Assembly: GCF_028583425.1 (NCBI RefSeq)
Contig: NC_072790.1
Span: 63,574,052 to 63,638,051, forward strand
Direction of reading: 5' to 3'
DNA length: 64,000 nucleotides
Source: Eublepharis macularius
Lineage: Eukaryota > Chordata > Lepidosauria > Squamata > Eublepharidae
Positions 8,744 to 18,999 of the stretch are shown here, piece by piece; position 1 is the stretch's first letter, and each line of letters starts with the position of its first letter. The notes under the pieces are model-generated. The model made no database searches and had not been told where the DNA came from. It saw only the letters and a program-made list of their open reading frames with translations. A program made the translations under genes and the position numbers.

Positions 8744-11131
8744 ATGAGGCACCTGGCTACTCTGTGTTTGCTCGTGCTGGCAGGCACCCTAATAGAGGGA
8801 CGCCCGTCCAAATTAATGCCCTACCCCCACTGGAGATGTATCAATACCCTAGCAGGGAATGAAATGATGGTCTGCAAGGTTGTGCAGCAGATTAACATAA
8901 CCACCCCCACGGATCGCACTAACTTCCGCAGTTGTGAAGAGCAGTGGATCCGACCCCCAGAGCTTGTTGTTTTATGTGTGGGAGTCAAAACTCTGTCTCA
9001 GGAATTAGTATGTTACTCGCCTACCGATACAGTGTCACCACTCGCTCCGATTCCATGTATGTTTCTTCCCTGTATAAGGCCAGCCCCCACCACAGTCCCG
9101 GTGGTAGACAAATATACCACCCCTGCCAATGTCGAAACCTCGCCCTTTGTCACTGAGGCTTTCGGACCATACTGTGAAGTTATTCTAGTGTCGGCCGCAG
9201 TATGGAAGGCAGGAGACCCCTTTAGAATGACCATCCTACTAGGCACCACTACCACTGAGTCTGCATCAGTCATTATCACGCCCCCTTCAGGCGCAGCTCT
9301 CTCCTTTGCTATAGAACGCTGGGAGAACCTGACCTGGATTGTAAAAGAGAAAGACCTAGCCAAACACGGCCCACCCGATTGGATACTGGTTCAACAGACG
9401 CCAGAATGCCAAACCAAGCCCCTAGTAGAGAAATTTCACCGGCTTGGGCTGCTCTTTGTAAACTTGACTCACGAACCAGGCAATTATTCCCTGCTGATCC
9501 GGACCCAGGAGACCCACGCCATCCAAATTGACCCTTTGATTGCTAGCAATGAACAATTAAGCCAAGGCGGCACGCATATAGTGGGCTCCCATGTTTTAAA
9601 AACTGACATTCGAGAGAGAGTTCTAGTCCGCCCGCAAATGTCTTTAAAAGAGATCCGCATAGACTTAGCTGAGCTAAATGTAACCCAGAGGCTGCCGCAG
9701 TGCGCTCCCTATCTGGAGGCCGGTAGCAAGGGTTGGAATGCATGGCTACAACTGTGGATCGATCCCTCTCCCTCTCTCTCGCGTGCCAGACGAAGCATTG
9801 CCGACTGGACTGCTCCTGCAGCCGGAGGCTTAGCAATCATGGATTCGGTCAACATAGAGACTCTCGCTAATAAGTTTGCCCATGTCACGACTAGCATCTC
9901 CGACTTAGGTAAACCGGTGGTGCAGTCCCTAAATTCCATTTCAAATGGGCAACACGAGATCAGCTCCATTTTAGTTAACTGGGAGAGTCAAATTGAAAGA
10001 GATTTTTCTCTGCTGCTCAAAGGAACACAGTCTTTGGAACGCAACATGTCAATAGCCATGGCATGTATGCAAGCCCAACAATTAAACCAGGCTGTGGCCA
10101 TGGGGCTAATTCGGCAAACCACGGATGGGCATTTGCCCCTGGAAATTAAAAGATTGATTATGCCCAAATTGACACCCGTAGAACTGGAGCTTGAATCCTG
10201 GTGGTCTCTTGTAAATTCCTCGTTCTCACCGACCACCCAGGAGCTTAAATTATTTTTATTAACGGCCAGTGCGCACGAGTCATTCCACGTGTATCCAGTC
10301 GTGCCTCTGGGACTCCAAGTCAGCGATACCGAAGTCCTCTACGCCCGCCACCCCGACCATTGGGCCCGCTTCACCCCGACCGGATGGCAGCTCGTCAGCC
10401 TCCAAGGGTGCCAGCATCGAGACCAGACCGGCTTCATTTGCCAGGACCAAGCCTTTGCACCTCATCACCCCTGTGTAGCCCCGCAAGTCGACGCCCTCAA
10501 CGAGTGCTCCTTTGAGGTCGTCCGGGAGAACAGCTCCGCTGTCGTTTACCTTGGGAGAGGATGTGCCTGCGTGCGAACGGCCTGCGATTTTGTGGTCCTG
10601 AACTCGTTCCAGCTGAAGCCCGTGATCCCGGGAGTCAATCGCTGCTTTTGCAACCTGTCTTCGGTGGCAGCCTGCGACTTCACCTACACGGTACCGGTCT
10701 GGACCCAAGAAGAGATCCTGGTGGCACCATCCATCTATCGATATGTGAAGCCCATTCCCCTTGGCATCGGTCTGGAATTAATCCACGAGCTCCTGGCCCA
10801 CCCGCAGCTCCACCGCACCCTCCAGAGCATCCAGAGGGACGGGGACACCACTGCTTTGGTAGTGTCCCACAACGGCAAAGAGATTTTGGATCTCGTCCAA
10901 CAGATCAAGACCACCGGTGAGCATTCGTGGTGGGAAACCCTCTTTGGCTGGAGCCCCACTGCCACTGGAATTTACAATTTGGCTCTGCACCCGATCGTTG
11001 TTATTTTAGCCTTTCAAGTCTTGTTATGTGCCTCACTACTTTATTTGGGCTGTTGGAGCCGCCGACAGCTCCAGCAACTCCAACTATCCTACCGTCTGGA
11101 TCATTACAATCCAGACCTCCTCTTGCCCTAA
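8744..11131 (+). CDS. env: Envelope glycoprotein (795 aa from 8744)
   Basis: The frame is open from 8600, but the extra 48 codons include the translated pyrimidine tract of a splice acceptor. The ATG at 8744 is preferred because it begins a typical signal peptide (MRHLATLCLLVLAGTLIEG). The surface part runs to a furin-type RARR (9782-9793), about residue 350. The membrane subunit is large, about 445 residues. It has a helical stretch at about 9840-10110, a cluster of ten cysteines at about 10400-10680, a second helical stretch at about 10770-10910, one membrane helix at about 10994-11050 and a 26-residue tail. Several N-glycosylation sequons are present. The gamma/alpha-type CX6CC motif is absent. 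The domain order (cleavage, helix, Cys-rich domain, helix, anchor) is closer to foamy-virus or F-type fusion proteins, though I cannot prove homology. The ORF is uninterrupted, so it may still make protein. Confidence 0.85.
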   Translation: MRHLATLCLLVLAGTLIEGRPSKLMPYPHWRCINTLAGNEMMVCKVVQQINITTPTDRTNFRSCEEQWIRPPELVVLCVGVKTLSQELVCYSPTDTVSPLAPIPCMFLPCIRPAPTTVPVVDKYTTPANVETSPFVTEAFGPYCEVILVSAAVWKAGDPFRMTILLGTTTTESASVIITPPSGAALSFAIERWENLTWIVKEKDLAKHGPPDWILVQQTPECQTKPLVEKFHRLGLLFVNLTHEPGNYSLLIRTQETHAIQIDPLIASNEQLSQGGTHIVGSHVLKTDIRERVLVRPQMSLKEIRIDLAELNVTQRLPQCAPYLEAGSKGWNAWLQLWIDPSPSLSRARRSIADWTAPAAGGLAIMDSVNIETLANKFAHVTTSISDLGKPVVQSLNSISNGQHEISSILVNWESQIERDFSLLLKGTQSLERNMSIAMACMQAQQLNQAVAMGLIRQTTDGHLPLEIKRLIMPKLTPVELELESWWSLVNSSFSPTTQELKLFLLTASAHESFHVYPVVPLGLQVSDTEVLYARHPDHWARFTPTGWQLVSLQGCQHRDQTGFICQDQAFAPHHPCVAPQVDALNECSFEVVRENSSAVVYLGRGCACVRTACDFVVLNSFQLKPVIPGVNRCFCNLSSVAACDFTYTVPVWTQEEILVAPSIYRYVKPIPLGIGLELIHELLAHPQLHRTLQSIQRDGDTTALVVSHNGKEILDLVQQIKTTGEHSWWETLFGWSPTATGIYNLALHPIVVILAFQVLLCASLLYLGCWSRRQLQQLQLSYRLDHYNPDLLLP

Positions 11132-11550
11132 TGGTTATTCTTGGCGCCCTCCTTTAACCCTTGTTTATTTGCTTATGTTGTTATGAACTATGACTATGTT
11201 TTATTATGTGTACGGATCCTGAACCAGCCCCATGGATGCTTTGCTGCCGGACACCGCTCCGAGGCCCTCTTGTGGACTAGGGGGGGACATATTTCTCTGC
11301 CTCCCAGCCCACGGCCCGTCTCCAAACGACCGCCAGCAGCGCCACCTCCATGAGGACTAGAACTGTGTGCCTGAAGCCCTTCTCGCCGCTCACCGACCCT
11401 GCTCTGCGGATTGACGCAGACAGCAAGGGGGGGTGGAAGTGTGTTTTGGAACACATGGACTAAGTTTGCGTGTTTCTGTAAATATGCAACCCAGTCTAGC
11501 AGCTGTACTGCGGACTGAGCCATCTGTGATCTTTGTTGCTCTATTGTTTT
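11132..11550 (+). other. ERV 3' untranslated segment before the ATGAATT array
   Basis: Noncoding, mixed composition, with G-runs near 11281 and 11427. No retroviral accessory gene is recognised. Confidence 0.45.
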
Positions 11551-12386
11551 ATGAATTTCTTGCCCTTGTTTCTTATGAATTTTACTCCCATGAATTTAGC
11601 CCCGAACTAGTCCCTCCCTCTATCTATCGCAAGTGCGCCCATGATCTTCCCATGAATTGGGACCCTTTTTATTACCCCCCCATTAACTTTATCCCGATGA
11701 ATTTGATTTTAACCTTAGGAATTGCCTTTTTAACTTGACCCCCTCCGCCGAGGTAATTCTAGCCTATTTATTATTTTATGAATTTGGTTTTAACCGGGAC
11801 CCCTCCTGAACGGTCTCTTTTAAAGGTTATTTTATTTCTGATTTTAAGTTCGATGAATTTGGTTTTAATCTGACTATATGAGTTGGTCTTTTAATTGCAG
11901 AGTTTATTTTTCTGACCCCCTATGAGCCCTTCCGTCGCTCCCCCCCCCCTCATGAATTGTTTCCACGCACTTGCTTTTATTATTGCTGCTTTTATTTATA
12001 TACCGGTTTTAATCTCTCATGAATTGTTTTATCCTATCGATTGCTTTTAACCTCATATATACATATATATATTTATTATTTTAACCACCCATGAATTACT
12101 CCAATATTGTATCGATGAATTGATCTATGCCTTGCTTGCACATTTCACTTTTATCCTGTATGAATTGCTTTTACTCCTACATTCATGAATTGAACCATGA
12201 ATTGTCTTTGCTTTTAAATCTTATGCTTATGAATTAATCCATGTATATGAATTGCTCCTGGTTTTTAATGCTTTTAACCCATCATGAATTCCGTATGAAT
12301 TACCTTCATCCATGAATTAATCAATGTACACAATTATGAATTATTGCTATTTATATGCATGAATTGCTCATTGCTGCCTATGAATT
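11551..12386 (+). repeat. Interspersed ATGAATT array (22 copies) in ERV 3' region
   Basis: The exact heptamer ATGAATT occurs 22 times on the + strand in 836 bp, at 11551, 11575, 11590, 11652, 11697, 11778, 11853, 11952, 12019, 12091, 12115, 12160, 12185, 12197, 12229, 12247, 12284, 12295, 12312, 12336, 12359 and 12380. Spacing is irregular (11-99 bp) and tightens towards the 3' end. About a dozen TTTTAA words, often TTTTAAYC, alternate with it. Random sequence of this length would give about 0.05 copies. The sequence between copies is T-rich and not otherwise repeated, so this is not a simple microsatellite. It could be a transcription-factor cluster (the core resembles POU/homeodomain sites) or an RNA element. 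Confidence 0.9.
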
Positions 12387-12633
12387 GCTATCTATGTTGA
12401 CTGTAGCACTTAGCCCACCCCCTGGTGTGAACCCAGAGACCTGCAGCCCATTGGCTGATCTAAATTGCACTTATTCGGTTAGGTGGTTCTCTAAACTAAA
12501 TTTTTGAGTGACGCCTCCCCCTCCTTCCCTTCCCACTCCTTCTTCGCTCGAAGCTCGACCACCGGACATTGCCGACCACCTCGCCTTTGAAGTCAAGTTC
12601 GGAGACCCGCGTGCCTGACGTCCCGGGGTCTCC
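12387..12633 (+). other. ERV segment between ATGAATT array and polypurine tract
   Basis: Noncoding pyrimidine-rich sequence. Nothing is recognised apart from the approach to the polypurine tract. Confidence 0.4.
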
Positions 12634-12645
12634 GAGGGGGGGAAT
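12634..12645 (+). promoter_or_regulatory. Polypurine tract
   Basis: GAGGGGGGGAAT abuts the 3' LTR start (TGTTGCC). A G-rich purine run in this place is the standard plus-strand primer of retroviruses. Confidence 0.85.
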
Positions 12646-14076
12646 TGTTGCCAAGTAGGCCCCCTCCCCTGCTTTAAGGCCTGCCATGAACTGTGTTAAA
12701 GTTTCCTGCGCTACTGTTTCACTGCTGCACAAAGATTGCTTTGCACGTGTGTGCTCTGATACACGTGTCAGTTTCCTGCCTGCGTGTCAATTGCCTTGCT
12801 GCTGTTATAGACTGTGTAGTTTACTGACTCCATGTTTGGCTAACTGCACAAAAGGACTCTCTTTCTGGGCAGCCCTGCCCTGACCTGTATCTGGAATTCC
12901 CAGTGTGTGTTTGGACTTTGCTACAAGTGTGCCCCGTGCCTGCATTGCCATCTGCCACGGACCGTGCCTGTTCCCTGCTTTGGACTGTGTTTTGTGTGCT
13001 GTTCCCCCTGCCTCCATGGAAGCCTGCCTCATATGGGCCCAAGCCGCTGCTAGCAGCCGGGCGCCAGCCGGGGAAACCTCCAGCGAGCCTGGCTAGGCGC
13101 TCCCTGGTCAGTTCCCGCCTGGAGCCTCCCGCGGGCCGGTCGCCGAGCTTGCCCTCGCTATCGGGCAGCCTGCTATCCAGCCCCAGCTATGCCCAGCCGG
13201 CATCCATGTTCTTAGGCAGCCAGAAGACCCTGGGAAGAAGACTGCTTTGAGAAGCCATTTCGGCGAAGCGGGCACACCACGTCCGCAGCGAGAGCCCCTC
13301 GCCCCGCTCTGCATATCTTAGGAGCCGCCCCGGAGAAGAACTAAGTGCCGACCATCCCAAGCACTTAGAGAATGCATCTCAAAGAAACCTCCGCATTCCA
13401 GAGCTGATGACATCAGGACAAGCCCTGTCCGCTGGAACATCCTTTCAGCCCACTTGGATTTCCCCCTCCCTCTTTTGTCCCCTCTTCCTGAGGTGTCACT
13501 TATCACGATCTGATTACCAAAGTGGCCCATCCAAGCCATTCAGTGACCCATTAGACCCTTTGTTTTAATCTGTGAGAACCACCAAGTACAGCACCTGCCC
13601 CAGGGTACGTTTTGGGGTATTTAAGCTGGTCTCCCAGACCACTCGGTGCTTAGGCCATTCCTATCCAGACCCCCCCCTTTGCTGTCCGTGGCCTCGGCCA
13701 TTCCCTATCCAGACCTCCTTGCTGTCCGTCTGTGGTCCCAGTGCTGGCATTGGGCCACCCTCGCTGCCGTGTCTCTGCTTCGCTCCAGGATTGTGAGTAT
13801 TTCCCTTACCATCGTTGGGAACCCGCTAATGCGAATGTCTCTGTATTTCCTACTCTGTATTTCTTAGACCTTGTGTGTTCCTTGTATGATTGTGCAAGCT
13901 AGGCTTACGCTACACTCAATACACGTGTTTGGAACTTATTCGTTGTCTGCCTCTTTTTCACTAGAGTGTCTGGGATCGGGACCTCCGTATACATAGGTTA
14001 TGATCCTCGCTTAATATTAAAGTTACAGACTGCTATAGCTAATTCCCCATTATAATAAAGAGCAGTTCTGGTAACA
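12646..14076 (+). repeat. 3' long terminal repeat (1431 bp)
   Basis: Same sequence as 1097-2528 apart from G for A in GTGCCCC(G/A)TGCC and one fewer C in the C-run near 13671. Ends GGTAACA, followed by the AGAG duplication. The TATA-like box is at 13618-13625 and the poly(A) signals at 14016-14021 and 14054-14059. A promoter here could drive transcription into the right flank. Confidence 0.97.
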
Positions 14077-14080
14077 AGAG
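14077..14080. repeat. Target-site duplication of ERV, right copy (AGAG)
   Basis: Matches 1093-1096. Confidence 0.75.
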
Positions 14081-14482
14081 GAGGTGGGAAACTGGAAGGT
14101 GGGCAGGAGGGAGGTGTGATGTCACTTCCAGGTAAAACCCAGAGGTGATGTCATACATCTCTAGGAGTTCTAGCAACTCTTAGAAAGGACTGGTGTCACT
14201 TCCAGGTTTTTCCCTACAACTGGCATCATGATGTTGGTCTTACAGCTCTTTATTTTGTATTATTTTCTCCCCTCACTGTTCTGAGTGCTGGCAGGAAAGG
14301 GAGCTGGCAGCTCTAGCGACCAAAGGAAGGCCTTTAATTCTGCTCTTCAAGCATCACAGCAAATTCCTGCCTACAGGGGAGTATGCTAATTCTTAGTTAC
14401 TTCAACCAATGGGAGGCCATGGAGCCTTGGGAAGGGTGGAGCAGAGTTCTGGACTCGGAGTCAAAGCAAAGCTATTTGGCCT
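14081..14482. other. Repeat-like GTGATGTCACTTCC segment and flank
   Basis: Contains GATGTCACTTCCAGGT at about 14118 and a related GTGTCACTTCCAGGT at about 14193, flanking a shorter GTGATGTCAT. It looks like part of a dispersed repeat, with related GTGACATCA words at 42950-43130. No gene seen. Confidence 0.35.
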
Positions 14483-14974
14483 CAGGGCAAAGCTAGACAT
14501 GCAGGTTTTTAAAGAATTAGGTCTCCGCTCTCTAGACACAACTCAGGTTCCCTGCAGCTACATAGCAGCTTTGGGCAATAACTGTTAAAAATAAAGGAGA
14601 CCCTAAATGGCCTCAGAATGCCTCTGCAGGGGGAGGGGCTCCTCCCCCCTTCAAGTAATTTCCTCCTGCCAAAATAGCAGAGGAGGAAGTTTTTTCATTA
14701 CTCTACATGGAGTATTCTGTGTACACGGAGCAGTAAAAACAGAGGGGAAAACCTCCTCCCATGGTATGTGACATGAGGAAATGGCTTGAGGGGGGAGAGA
14801 GGAATCCCTCCTTCCTCTGTGGAGGCATTCTGAGGCCATTTGGACTCTCTTTTATTTTTTTAACAGCCATTTACTTTTTAACTGCTGTATGGCTGCAGAA
14901 ATCTCTCTATGCTGTATGACTGGCTATATGGTTGCGGAAACCTCTTTAAAAACCTGCACGTCTAGCCTGGCCAG
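14483..14974. mobile_element. Fold-back/MITE-like element with about 30-bp terminal inverted repeats
   Basis: The left end, GCTAGACATGCAGGTTTTTA, and the right end, TAAAAACCTGCACGTCTAGC, are near-perfect inverted repeats. The interior is also inverted: words around 14600-14625 (GGCCTCAGAATGCCTC) recur inverted near 14820-14840. The whole is a long hairpin of about 490 bp without a coding frame. No convincing target duplication was seen. Confidence 0.7.
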
Positions 14975-15684
14975 ATATGACCTGACAAGTGAACATACCA
15001 AAAGACAGAGATTAACAAAAAAATGAGAGGTTTAGGTATCCTGGGTTAAGCAAGGGAGGTTATCTCATGGAAATTAGGAGTTTAAGTTTTAGATATTGGA
15101 GCTGGGTAAGGTCCAGATGTACGGGAACCTGGTCTTCAGGGTCAAGTCCTATGGTAATTGGGCTGGGGAATTTGGGGGACTGAATAAAATGTGTACTTCC
15201 AGCATTCATCTTATTGAGTCTTAAAAGCAAATTCCTCTCTCACCAGGGCAAAGTAGCCTATTATTTGGGTAAGTGAGGGCTTTTCCGATTGGTTTTCCCC
15301 TGTCAGTTCTGGCTTCCTACAGCTTTGAAGCATCCCCTGAGTCCTGCACACACAGTCAAAATATCTTAGTTCAGTCTTCAAATTGCTTCCCATACTCTTT
15401 CAAGTTTTGCATGGTGAAAGGCTGCATGTGCTGCAGATTCAATCCCACTCCCTGGGGTTTCTGCAGGTTTTCTTCCTGCACATATATCTCCATTTTTAAA
15501 AAAATAGTGAAGTAAAAGATGTTTTTTTTGAAGCTGAGAATATTTTCTTTGGTGTAATCCCTGGCCCTTCCTTTGTCCGCCCTGCTATTCCCCTGCATCC
15601 TGACTGTACCTTTTCCCCTCTTTCTTCCCCCACCACTCTTGGCCCATATCGTTTAATAAATAAATAAATAGACTGAATGTAGGA
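14975..15684. other. Anonymous noncoding sequence
   Basis: No gene or clear repeat apart from a short AATA tract at 15655-15670. Confidence 0.4.
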
Positions 15685-16099
15685 CAGGGGTCCCCAGCTT
15701 TACTGAGCATGCGGGTACCTTGGAATTTTGAGAGTGGGTGGTGATCACCACCACAAAATGGCCACCACAGGAGGTGGCACCACACAAAAAATAGCTGCTG
15801 CGTGATACAGAGACAAATAGAATACCTCCTTTCTCTCACTTTCTGGGAAGAAGGAAAGTCTGAAGGGGGAATGGAACCACACATTTACTAAGGAAAATCC
15901 AGGTGTTTACCAGTCCCCCGATCCTTCAGTGGCTACATTTATTATTGCATCCATTGAAAGTCAGTTCATTTGAATGAAGGCAGCCAATTACAAGCCCTGC
16001 CTTACAATGGCTCCACCCACTTTACGAAGAGCTCAGTGGCATAAAGGGAAGTACTGGCAGGCATTATGATGCCCACAGGTACCACACTGGGGAACCCAG
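15685..16099. mobile_element. Non-autonomous hAT-like element
   Basis: Ends CAGGGGTCCCCAGC and, inverted at the right, CTGGGTTCCCCAGTG, which are hAT-type termini. About 415 bp with no transposase. An 8-bp duplication is not clear, so the element is old or its ends are eroded. Confidence 0.5.
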
Positions 16100-16166
16100 A
16101 TCTAGTGGTAAGTCTTCCAGCTCTTTATGGGTCTTTTCTTTGTCTCATACTGCAAGCACAATATGC

Positions 16167-16352
16167 ATTATTTATTTACTTCATTTATATTCTGTCTTTT
16201 TTCCTGATGGTTTACGCTACAGTTGACACCATTATCTTCTCTTCCATTTTGTCCTCACAACATGAGGTAGATAAGGATGGAAGTGTGTGATTGGCCCAAG
16301 GTCACCCAGTAAGCTTCCATAGCACCATAGCCACTACATCACACTGGCTCAC
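16167..16352 (-). mobile_element. tRNA-derived lizard SINE, minus orientation
   Basis: On the + strand it reads TTTATTTACTTCATTTATAT, then a TCCTCACAACATGAGGTAGA region, GGCCCAAGGTCACCCAGTAAG and a tail with CACTACATCACACTGGCTC. This is the inverse of the common squamate SINE, whose head is tRNA-like and which has the TGACCTTGGGCCAGTCAC core. Parts of the head are missing. Confidence 0.75.
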
Positions 16353-18180
16353 TCAGTAAGTGAATAATAATGATAAGAGGCAAAGCTCATTTATTATGAT
16401 AGAAAGATGGATGTTAGAGATGAGACAGAGGGAAGGGGAAGGCTGCAAAAACTCAGAAATGTGTTTCATTTAGACAATAGTACCATATATTATTAACAGG
16501 GCTAATAAATTGTTTCTGTATATTGTTATCTTTGTGTATTACAGTGTCTGTGGATAATGCTGTTTGTTGATCGTTGAAGGCAGATCAGTTTTGAGCATTT
16601 CTTCACTGACAATACACATAGAATGGAAGAGTGTACTTTGAGATTTCTCCACCACTATCATCAATGGCCCTTGTTAGGAGCTTTGGATAGTTTATTAACA
16701 TATTTCTTTGTTACTGCTTATCATCTTTCTAAATATGCTTAGGTGAATCAAACATCACATATCATGCTTGAATACTGCAGATTAAAATTTGTTTATGACA
16801 ACTGAGTGAAATTATACAACTGTAAATAAATTATATACCATAGGGCAGTAGTTTTATAAAAATATTCAGTTCAATGTAGTTTTTACAATGACCTTTTGCT
16901 TGTATGTCTGTCTTAAGCAATAAAATTAGTACCTGGGATAATATTGATAGTACAATTAGGCTGTCTTTGATCTATCTGATTTACTAGTCTGAGCAAAAGA
17001 GCAACTTTAAGGCTTCCACATTAATTTAATCTGTCCTGCTGAGAAACCTTTCATTATTTGCTTTCATTATACTAGCCAGTCTGTAATTTTCAACTGTATG
17101 CCTCCAGGGTAATTTTAAAAAGATGACAATGACATAATGCTGGCTAGTTTCCAACCCTCTTGGGCAACATTTGAATGGCTTGGAAATGAAAATTTGTCAT
17201 TAAACCTGAAGTTATGAAACACAACAATTACATGCAGTTGGATTCTACTTCATCTTGTGGTACACTGAGTCTGGATTCCAGCTGCAGGAATCAATTGCCA
17301 GAGACAAAAAAAAAATTAGCATTTCCCCCCAAGAATCACACTCTGTTTTTCAAGACATCTGATTTAAAGGCTTGGTAAGTCTTCTTCAAAAGGAAAGCAA
17401 TAATGTAAGGCCCTATATATTTAGCAATAACTGGGGAAAAACTGAGACTGAATGCAATGCTGTGGTTAAATACATGAGCTGCAAATCAGAAAGTAATTTT
17501 AACCTCATATCAGCTTTGAACTCAAAAGGCAGTCCCTGTATAAGCCAGTGTTTCTTATTTCCCCAGTTTAGAAAAAGCACTTTATAGATTTATTATTATC
17601 CAGGATCAATAATTAGCCAAACTTAAAAACGATCCACTCTGCATTATTTGTAGAAAGATTTGGAATATGAGAGAATATTTGTAATTTACTGTTAGGGCAC
17701 TGACCTTAAAGCATTTTGTATTGTTTCACAGGAAATCAAATTAATGACTGTAATGTTCATGCGCTATTATTAATGGGTTCTTATTTCCACAGCAATCAAT
17801 TCATTCCTTGTTTTTCAAGGAACAAGTTGAGCTAATAAATGCACTGGATCAATCTTTTAAAATCGTATGGCTTATCTAATTCATTTTGTTATTCATATTC
17901 CACATTTCATCTTACTGAAGTTTTGTATCCCTGAATCCTTCACGATATTGCTATTTTTGTATATATTTGTTAACAGTAGAACCTGGATTCTCATGAAAAT
18001 ATAATCCTTATCATAAAACGCATACTATGTAGCATTTATCATTATTTTTGCCTTTGGAAAATGACATGCTACTAAAAATGTATTGAATTCTTAAAACTGA
18101 ATATTTTACTAGAGCATCTTTTAAAAGGAAAAAGAATATTCTTGGATCCAAGAATGCTGATTACTTTGAAACTCTACTGA
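16353..18180. other. AT-rich anonymous sequence
   Basis: Nearly 1.8 kb without repeats I recognise and with no substantial ORF. The clean AT-rich composition could conceal conserved noncoding sequence, but nothing here shows that directly. Confidence 0.4.
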
Positions 18181-18754
18181 AAGCATGCAACTGAAGACAA
18201 TGGGTTGCATCCTAACTACTGCTGGCAGAGTGAAGCTCATAAAAAACAATCCCGTTTCCCTTACTCACACTGTAGCCCAAACAGGCCTCTAAAATCCTGT
18301 TCCTGAGGATCAAGAGATCTTCAGGAACAGCATAGGGTCAAAGTGGGGGCATGCAATGGGAGGAGGAAATTGGTGGAAATCGCCACCATTCCTCTGCCAA
18401 CATAAGGATATAACTCCTTGATTATTAGCTGAAATCATATTATATCATATTATATCTTGGTACTCCTTGCCACCTTAAGTTTTTCAAATTACACAGCTTT
18501 ATGTCCTACCTAGGACTGCAAAAACAGATGAGTGTCAAGCGCCTAGCAGGATGCAGTACATGATACGTAGCCTGCATTCAAGCTTGATGGAGGCATGTTG
18601 TGCAGGCATGGCCTTGACTGTAGAGCTAACAACCCTGCATTTCCTTGGCTACTTAGCCCCCATTCCTCGTTCCTCTAAACCTTTCTTTCTTACCAATAAA
18701 GCATAGCCCCTTTCCCCTAAGCCTCTGGAAGGTTTTTAGCCAGTCCTACTTTCT

Positions 18755-18970
18755 GTAGACCTTGAGCTTGATGGCTCAGGCTAGTTTGATCTTGTCAGAA
18801 CTCAGAAGCTAAGTAGGGTTGGCACTGATTAGTACTTAGATGCGACTCCACCAAGGAAGACCCACGTCACTATGGAGAGGCAGGCAATGGCAAACCACCA
18901 CTGTTCATCTCTTGCTCCAGCAGAGGTTGCCATAGATTGTCTGTGACTTGATAGCACTTTACATTATTAT
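18755..18970 (+). mobile_element. 5S-rRNA-derived SINE
   Basis: Contains CTCAGAAGCTAAGTAGGGTT, then GATTAGTACTTAGATG and a GACTCCACCAAGGAAGACC stretch. These match the internal promoter half of 5S rRNA. A lizard-type tail follows (GAGAGGCAGGCAATGGCAAA, then CTGTGACTTGATAGCACTTT). Diverged, with no function expected. Confidence 0.8.
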
Positions 18971-18999
18971 CTAGAAAAACCCATATCTAGCAGCTAAAG

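Larger units (their letters stand above)
1097..14076 (+). mobile_element. Full-length young endogenous retrovirus lacking a recognisable pol
   Basis: Near-identical LTRs of 1432 and 1431 bp bound a 10.1-kb interior containing, in order, a primer binding site, long leader, gag-like ORF, an in-frame post-stop ORF, a spliced-type env, a 3' untranslated array and a polypurine tract. The terminal inverted repeat is TGTTGCC/GGTAACA, and a 4-bp duplication AGAG flanks the element. LTR divergence is one substitution (A at about 1386 versus G in the 3' copy) plus one C in a homopolymer, so insertion is recent. No aspartic protease, reverse transcriptase, RNase H or integrase motif was found in any frame between gag and env. 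The 4-bp duplication and the UAG between gag and the following frame resemble gammaretrovirus-like elements. The Gag lacks CCHC knuckles and the Env lacks the gamma-type CX6CC motif, so the class is uncertain. Confidence 0.95.

Noticed and set aside
11551..12386. CRISPR-like array reading of the ATGAATT repeats
   Set aside because: The repeat is only 7 bp and the spacing irregular, in vertebrate DNA inside a retrovirus.
18755..18970. Functional 5S rRNA gene
   Set aside because: The 5S similarity is partial and diverged, and is fused to a lizard SINE tail.
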